Source: Halobacteriovorax vibrionivorans (lineage in GTDB: Bacteria; Bdellovibrionota; Bacteriovoracia; Bacteriovoracales; Bacteriovoracaceae). From it: a stretch of 64,000 nucleotides of DNA. Positions 59,666-64,000 of this stretch are shown here, in pieces. Numbering within the stretch: the stretch's first letter is position 1; each line of letters begins with the position of its first letter. The notes beneath the pieces are model-generated. The model was not told the DNA's origin and did no database searches. It saw only the letters and a program-made list of their open reading frames with translations. Where the stretch lies: the NCBI RefSeq assembly GCF_003346865.1, contig NZ_QDKL01000003.1, forward strand, positions 496,001 to 560,000, in the 5' to 3' direction. A program made the translations under genes and the position numbers.

Positions 59666-61543
59666 CTATAAATCACTTAAATTAAATGGTGGGTTATCAA
59701 GAACATTATCCCCTGCACAATCGGCCGGAGTTGTTGGAGCTGCCGGTTCTTGAGGCGTTACAGGAGGTTTACAATATCCTGAAACACAATCCCCAAATGT
59801 AGGCACTGAATAACAACGCTTAGCACATGTCAGTGAATTATTCGGATCATTGATGCGAATTAAGTAACATTGACGAACGTATTCAATTCGACAAAATTCC
59901 TTCGACACACATGATTGATTTGGAACTTTTGAACAAAGAACTTGTTCAAAGTCATTATTTACGTGATCTTGGCATGTATTAGTTGAACCGTTACAACACA
60001 GAGATGAACAGTCAAAGTCTGAGTTACAACTTTCACCAGTCGGTTGGTTTCCTGTTGAATCGTAATCATCACTACACTGACCGACAATCGATCTTGAATA
60101 ACAACGATTATTAAAACAACACTCTCCAGAGCCACATTCACGGTTTCCATTACAAGATTTTAGAGAATTGTAATCATAACCATCTTGAGCTCCTAGGCCC
60201 GATTTTAGAAGTTGAAGTTTAATATCTTTTGTAACTGCGATTTGAACCTCTGAACCATTCTCCATTGTGAAAAGTTCAATTGTTCCAGTTACATTACAAC
60301 TTGAAATTGTCTCACCAGTTGTCGCATTATAATTTTTGGCACGAATATTACAACCATCCATATACTTTGTATCACCTGCTGAGTTAAGTGTTTGAACTGA
60401 GCGATTAGAAAATGGTGAATCTGATCCTAAGTATTGAATCCCCGTTGTTTGATAATTAATCTTTCCGGCCCTTGGAAACATATATGACTGCATACCTGCT
60501 GCCACATTAGAAAATGAACTTGCTCCGGCCAAAGGTGCTTTAAAAACACCACTAGGTACAGATCCTTGTTGATAAATTGCGGCGCCTTTAATCTCCCATT
60601 CATCTTCATTGAAGATACGATATGGACCACGATACTCATATTGATTTCCACCAAGAGTTAAAGTCGTACCAATATTTGCGGGATGATTTACACCAAATAA
60701 GCTTTGAAACATCGAACTATCATTACGATCAGGAAGACACTTTAAAAGATTATTTGATAGAGGCTCACCTGAAAGTAAATTTCCATCAATATCAATTTGT
60801 TCATAAGTTGGAATATTAGTTCTCTCTACAATTTCTCCATCGACATTTTCTTCACGCCAAAGAGTTTGATCACCAACACCAGCATATGCATAGAGACAAA
60901 CATCACCTGCTTGATCACAATATGGATGGCTAATAGAAGGTGTAAAAGTAGGATCGTCTTCTAAACGAAGGCCGCGACAGTAAAGTCCAGCATTTGTCGG
61001 ATCAGTTATAACATCCTCAGCTGTATCACTATCGTAGTCATTATAATCAAAGAGACTATATAGAAGACGAATATCAGAAAATTTTCTAGCTGCCATATCA
61101 AAAGTAATGACATTAATAGTAGAATATTGAGTGATCCCTTCCCCAGGAACTTGACCAACAACACCATCTAATTCAATTGGTGTGCGCTCACGTCCAAAGT
61201 AGAAGCGACCCTTAATAACACGATTTTTAAGTGAAGAAATATTTAGCCCCGTAAGATGAAGCTTTCCTCTAAAGTCCTTTGGTATTGAAACTTTCTTTTT
61301 AAAAGAGCCTGTATTTGGATCAATAATTTGCGTAATCTCAACGGCCGTATCTTCAGGAATATTTGTGATGACCTCAGTATCTCCATCAGTGGCATTATTT
61401 CCACCAGAAGACCCATTATTGCCACTTCCATCACCTATTGAATCAGTTGGTGAGTCAAGACTCGCTCTTCTTGAACGAGGCTGCTCCATGCATGAAGCAA
61501 AGAGAGTAAGCATTAATAGAAATGTAATCGTTTTTTTCATCAT
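59666..61543 (-). CDS. large lipoprotein with cysteine-rich C-terminal region
   Basis: A 625-residue lipoprotein with the lipobox LFASC at residues 14-18 and an asparagine/glycine/serine-rich linker (residues 30-55). Residues 60-440 have few recognisable motifs and look beta-rich. Residues 455-600 carry more than 20 cysteines in knots such as CNGNRECGSGECCFNNRC and CNSDFDCSSLCC, similar in spacing to colipase or dickkopf folds. Surface anchoring and prey contact are plausible. The start is ATG 61543; a GTG three bases earlier is possible. Confidence 0.72.
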   Translation of the reverse strand: MMKKTITFLLMLTLFASCMEQPRSRRASLDSPTDSIGDGSGNNGSSGGNNATDGDTEVITNIPEDTAVEITQIIDPNTGSFKKKVSIPKDFRGKLHLTGLNISSLKNRVIKGRFYFGRERTPIELDGVVGQVPGEGITQYSTINVITFDMAARKFSDIRLLYSLFDYNDYDSDTAEDVITDPTNAGLYCRGLRLEDDPTFTPSISHPYCDQAGDVCLYAYAGVGDQTLWREENVDGEIVERTNIPTYEQIDIDGNLLSGEPLSNNLLKCLPDRNDSSMFQSLFGVNHPANIGTTLTLGGNQYEYRGPYRIFNEDEWEIKGAAIYQQGSVPSGVFKAPLAGASSFSNVAAGMQSYMFPRAGKINYQTTGIQYLGSDSPFSNRSVQTLNSAGDTKYMDGCNIRAKNYNATTGETISSCNVTGTIELFTMENGSEVQIAVTKDIKLQLLKSGLGAQDGYDYNSLKSCNGNRECGSGECCFNNRCYSRSIVGQCSDDYDSTGNQPTGESCNSDFDCSSLCCNGSTNTCQDHVNNDFEQVLCSKVPNQSCVSKEFCRIEYVRQCYLIRINDPNNSLTCAKRCYSVPTFGDCVSGYCKPPVTPQEPAAPTTPADCAGDNVLDNPPFNLSDL

Positions 61544-61597
61544 CACTTTGGCCTTAAGTACCTTTTGTAAGTTGATAGTCTTCCCTCAACTTATCGA

Positions 61598-61671
61598 GTT
61601 AACTGACAATTAAGTTAACCCTAAGTAAATATTAACCTTTAACGTGAAAAAACTGCCTAAAATCAGTTAAC
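61598..61671. repeat. repeated GTTAAC sites upstream of the cysteine-rich lipoprotein gene
   Basis: GTTAAC occurs at 61598-61603, 61614-61619 and 61666-61671, with GTTAACTG and CAGTTAAC as the outer inverted pair. It lies 55-130 bases before the lipoprotein start, so a regulator array is possible. Confidence 0.5.
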
Positions 61672-61748
61672 CTACTGAAATTACGAAATGTAACGTAGAA
61701 GCCTCTGCCAACGAGAGCAGGCGTCGAAAATCACCAATTTTCAGATAC

Positions 61749-62429
61749 TTATGCTTTATTGAAGAGGGCGACAACAAGCCCGGCCATAACATCCTGAACA
61801 AGAGTCAAAATCAGACAAGAAATGTAGAGAATTCCCATTGGGATTCCTGTTCCTGGAGCATAATTTGTAACGATAGTGCCAACACCAGAGATAATCATCG
61901 TCAGAACAAAGTAAATTGCGTACGTACCACCAAGACTTGATACCTTTGTCTTTGTGATCTTAAAATTTGATTCACCTTCTTGATCAAAGAGAATCGCAAC
62001 CATTGGCAGGGCCATGTAGAAATACATGACATAAAGGCCGGGAATAACAAACAGGGCAAAACCTAAAACAGTTAATAAGCTCATTAAAAAACCAAAGAAG
62101 ACATATGTCGGTATATCCCATAAGACTTTCTTTATCTTAAAGTCTAGGCCATTGAGAGCAAAGAAGAAGAAATTCAAAATTAAAACAGATTGAAAAACAG
62201 CACCGAGAACATTGACGATGGCCGCTTCAATGATCTTCATATCAGTTGCCATATCCCCTAAGTTAGCATTGTATATAGCATATGCTTTTAAAAGAAATGA
62301 GAAGACAAAGAGAATAGAATAAGGGCCAAGACGCTCTTTCATTATACTAATAGCATCATACATTGCTTCAATGATTCCATATTGGCTTGATGTTACTGTT
62401 TCTATTTCTGAGTTATCTTGCATATCCAT
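61749..62429 (-). CDS. multi-pass membrane protein of unknown function
   Basis: A 226-residue protein with about six helices after an N-terminal polar region of 35 residues. The layout (VIPGLYVMYFYMALPMVAIL, FKITKTKVSSLGGTY) resembles YciC/UPF0259-type or DUF975-like membrane proteins, but the match is weak. I use ATG 62429, six bases after GGAG; a TTG at 62441 is upstream. It begins 21 bases after the asparaginase-like gene stop. No function assigned. Confidence 0.6.
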   Translation of the reverse strand: MDMQDNSEIETVTSSQYGIIEAMYDAISIMKERLGPYSILFVFSFLLKAYAIYNANLGDMATDMKIIEAAIVNVLGAVFQSVLILNFFFFALNGLDFKIKKVLWDIPTYVFFGFLMSLLTVLGFALFVIPGLYVMYFYMALPMVAILFDQEGESNFKITKTKVSSLGGTYAIYFVLTMIISGVGTIVTNYAPGTGIPMGILYISCLILTLVQDVMAGLVVALFNKA

Positions 62430-62449
62430 TGCATACTCCAAATGCTTCT

Positions 62450-62986
62450 TTATTCGTCGTCAATATATTCGAACGTACGTTTTGCGTGATTCTTTCTCAC
62501 ACCAGGGACTTTAAATAATTGTCCATGAAAAGAGATATAAATGCCAGCATCTACTATTTTAGCAGCATAAAGACTTTCTGTAACATTTTGAAAGGCATCA
62601 CTATCAACAAAGCCCATCGGCTTCATTGCACCGGTAAAAATAATTGGAACATCTAGCTCTTTTGCTCCGTCTAATGCTTCATAAACGAACTTTGCAGACT
62701 TTGCCATGGTATCTGTACCATGAAGGATTATAAGAGGAATATTTTTCTCAAGCTGGGACTTGATCGTCTTTAATAAGACCTGACGGTCATAATCAGTAAA
62801 ATAAAGAGAATCCTTATTGATGATATTCATAATATGGAGCTTCGTATATGGAAGCCTTAAGCGATCGATAATGGTCTGGCGAATAAATGAATCGCGATTC
62901 TTAAGTGATCCATCACTTTCACTATATGATTTCTCTATGGTTCCACCAGTTGAGATGAGTTGAATATTTTGAACATGGTTATCCAT
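62450..62986 (-). CDS. single-domain asparaginase-like protein
   Basis: A 178-residue protein equal to the N-terminal catalytic domain of bacterial L-asparaginases: STGGTIEKSYSE with the first threonine, LHGTDTMAKSA with the second, and FTGAMKPMGF. The C-terminal domain of the usual 330-residue enzyme is missing. Short forms are known, so this may be a stable variant and not a truncation; the gene has normal start (AAGGG, ten bases upstream) and stop. Activity on asparagine is uncertain. Confidence 0.75.
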   Translation of the reverse strand: MDNHVQNIQLISTGGTIEKSYSESDGSLKNRDSFIRQTIIDRLRLPYTKLHIMNIINKDSLYFTDYDRQVLLKTIKSQLEKNIPLIILHGTDTMAKSAKFVYEALDGAKELDVPIIFTGAMKPMGFVDSDAFQNVTESLYAAKIVDAGIYISFHGQLFKVPGVRKNHAKRTFEYIDDE

Positions 62987-63081
62987 GAACTACCCTTTTT
63001 AAAGAATTCTAATAATGAACTTAGTTATACATTGTTTTATCAGTGATTTTAAGATCTTATGTAATTTTTTTGGCCAATACC

Positions 63082-63111
63082 CTTGACGCCTATAAAAAGC
63101 ATACCATGTTA
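63082..63111 (+). promoter_or_regulatory. heat-shock-like promoter for htpG
   Basis: CTTGAC (63082-63087) and CCATGTTA (63104-63111) resemble the sigma-32 boxes CTTGAAA and CCCCATNT, with a spacing of 16 bases between them. About 48 bases lie between the second box and the htpG ATG. A sigma-70 reading of TTGACG is also possible. Confidence 0.45.
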
Positions 63112-63158
63112 TAGCTGTAAGACACTTATCTATTTGATTATTAATATAAGGAGTACAA

Positions 63159-64000
63159 ATGACTAACCGCACAGGACAAATTTCCGTAGCAACAAGTGAC
63201 ATTTTCCCAATCATCAAAAAATGGCTTTACTCAGAGCACGATATTTTTATTCGTGAACTTATAGCCAATGGAAGTGATGCCATCACAAAGCGTTCCGAGC
63301 TAGGTCGCCAAACAGGATCTGAAGTTCCAACTGGAAAGATCTCAGTAGCAGTTGATAAAGAAGCAAAGACAATTACCGTAACAGATAACGGTATTGGAAT
63401 GAGTGAAGAAGAAGTTGAAAAGTACATTGCTCAACTTGCCTTCTCTGGAGCTGAAGAATTTATCAAAAAAATGGAAGATGCTGGTGGTGAATCAAATAAA
63501 GATATCATCGGTAAATTTGGACTTGGTTTCTATTCAGCATTTATGGTTGCCGAGAAAGTTGAAGTTGACTCTCTTTCAATGAATGAGGGTGCAAAGGCCA
63601 CAAAGTGGACATGTGAGGGTGACACAGAATATACATTCTCAGACTCTGATAAGAAAGAGGTTGGGACAACAATTACTCTTCACATCAATGAGGACTCAGA
63701 GGAATTCTTAAATAAGTGGAAGTTAAATGAAACTCTCTCTAATCACTGTGATTTCATGCCGTATGAAATCTCACTACGAGACGTGAATGAGAAGATCCAA
63801 GACGGTGATGACAAAGGTAAAGATGTTGAGCCAATTATCGTTAATGATACAAATCCAATCTGGAAGCGTGACCCAAAAGAATTAACAGATGAAGACTACA
63901 AAGGTCTTTATCGTAAGCTCTTTCCAATGGACGGCGAACCATTATTTTGGATTCACCTAAACGTTGATCACCCATTTACTTTAAATGGTATTTTATTCTT
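63159..64000 (+). CDS. htpG: chaperone HtpG (Hsp90), 3' partial
   Basis: Cytosolic ATP-dependent chaperone. The frame starts at the ATG 63159 (AAGGAG, seven bases upstream) and runs past the window end, giving 280 complete codons of a protein of about 620. The N-terminal GHKL ATPase domain is complete: ELIANGSDAITKR, TVTDNGIGMSEEEVEKYI, DIIGKFGLGFYSAFMVAEKV and VGTTITLHI. The start of the middle domain follows (NPIWKRDPKELTDEDYK). The usual N-terminal A-x-F-Q segment differs (TNRTGQISVATSDIFPI), and the ATP motif has N-G-S-D in place of N-A-S-D. Confidence 0.95.
   Translation, partial: MTNRTGQISVATSDIFPIIKKWLYSEHDIFIRELIANGSDAITKRSELGRQTGSEVPTGKISVAVDKEAKTITVTDNGIGMSEEEVEKYIAQLAFSGAEEFIKKMEDAGGESNKDIIGKFGLGFYSAFMVAEKVEVDSLSMNEGAKATKWTCEGDTEYTFSDSDKKEVGTTITLHINEDSEEFLNKWKLNETLSNHCDFMPYEISLRDVNEKIQDGDDKGKDVEPIIVNDTNPIWKRDPKELTDEDYKGLYRKLFPMDGEPLFWIHLNVDHPFTLNGILF

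Noticed and set aside
61680..61748. GCCTCTGC / GCAGGC hairpin as a small RNA or terminator
   Set aside because: The stem needs a bulge and no T-run follows on either strand; the evidence is too weak.
62450..62986. Asparaginase as a broken pseudogene
   Set aside because: Start, stop and active-site threonines are intact, and single-domain forms exist, so a natural short protein is more likely.
62999..63217. Minus-strand open frame overlapping the htpG start
   Set aside because: It has no binding site, weak composition, and covers the htpG promoter and start.

Overview
The window reads as one dense, low-GC stretch of chromosome from a free-living, flagellated Gram-negative bacterium. My best guess is a Bdellovibrionota-like predator of the Bacteriovorax/Halobacteriovorax type. 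This is inferred from several features seen together: AT-rich coding, many secreted nucleases, proteases and lipases, a histone-H1-like lysine-rich protein, c-di-GMP and two-component signalling, and a FliL-like protein. No rRNA, tRNA, CRISPR array, prophage or insertion sequence was seen, and no gap between genes exceeds about 300 bases.

Layout. 0-4.6 kb: the end of a cbb3 cytochrome oxidase operon (fused CcoN-CcoO, CcoQ, a one-heme CcoP, CcoG, a TauE/SafE-like membrane protein and a 44-residue membrane protein). 4.6-10.8 kb: mixed housekeeping genes (antiporter, lipid-kinase-like protein, alpha/beta hydrolase, YdjM-like protein, CobB sirtuin, two small secreted proteins). 10.9-15.5 kb: a minus-strand operon of YciA thioesterase, ABC exporter pair, degenerate HD-GYP protein and thiolase. 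15.6-19.3 kb: the most system-like block. It holds a MotA/TolQ/ExbB-type channel paired with an ExbD-like protein carrying a von Willebrand A domain, then a lipoprotein lytic transglycosylase coupled to a membrane PilZ protein. 19.4-35.3 kb: secreted endonuclease I (two paralogues), a DsbA-like lipoprotein, a two-component system, a DEDD exonuclease, a DUF309 protein, truncated haemoglobin, subtilisin, FabH, tRNA and protein modification enzymes and AlkB. 35.4-44.5 kb: a large exported protein of unknown function, sugar-nucleotide and glycosyl enzymes, TrmFO, NAD synthetase, an H1-like protein and an HPt-domain protein. 44.6-52.6 kb: an APC permease with a cytoplasmic tail, two tandem soluble histidine kinases, TyrRS and GluRS. 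52.7-64 kb: a barstar-like protein, a secreted lipase and a papain-like protein, FliL, a Kazal-domain protein opposite a LysR regulator, an inactive rhomboid-like protein, a methylmalonyl-CoA epimerase-like protein, a cysteine-rich lipoprotein, a one-domain asparaginase and the start of htpG.

The most notable signals: (1) a gene at 32399-32721 whose two halves lie in different frames joined at a GGGAAAG slippery heptamer, with a GGAG element 7 bases upstream, which suggests programmed -1 frameshifting; (2) the proton-channel/VWA pair beside a cell-wall lyase and a PilZ protein; (3) a DUF309 gene that seems to start at AUA, overlapping the previous stop codon; (4) several genes with a -10 box only 6-7 bases before the start codon and no ribosome binding site, which suggests leaderless mRNAs; (5) strong over-use of the tetramer GGCC. 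Homology calls are from recognised motifs, without database searches.
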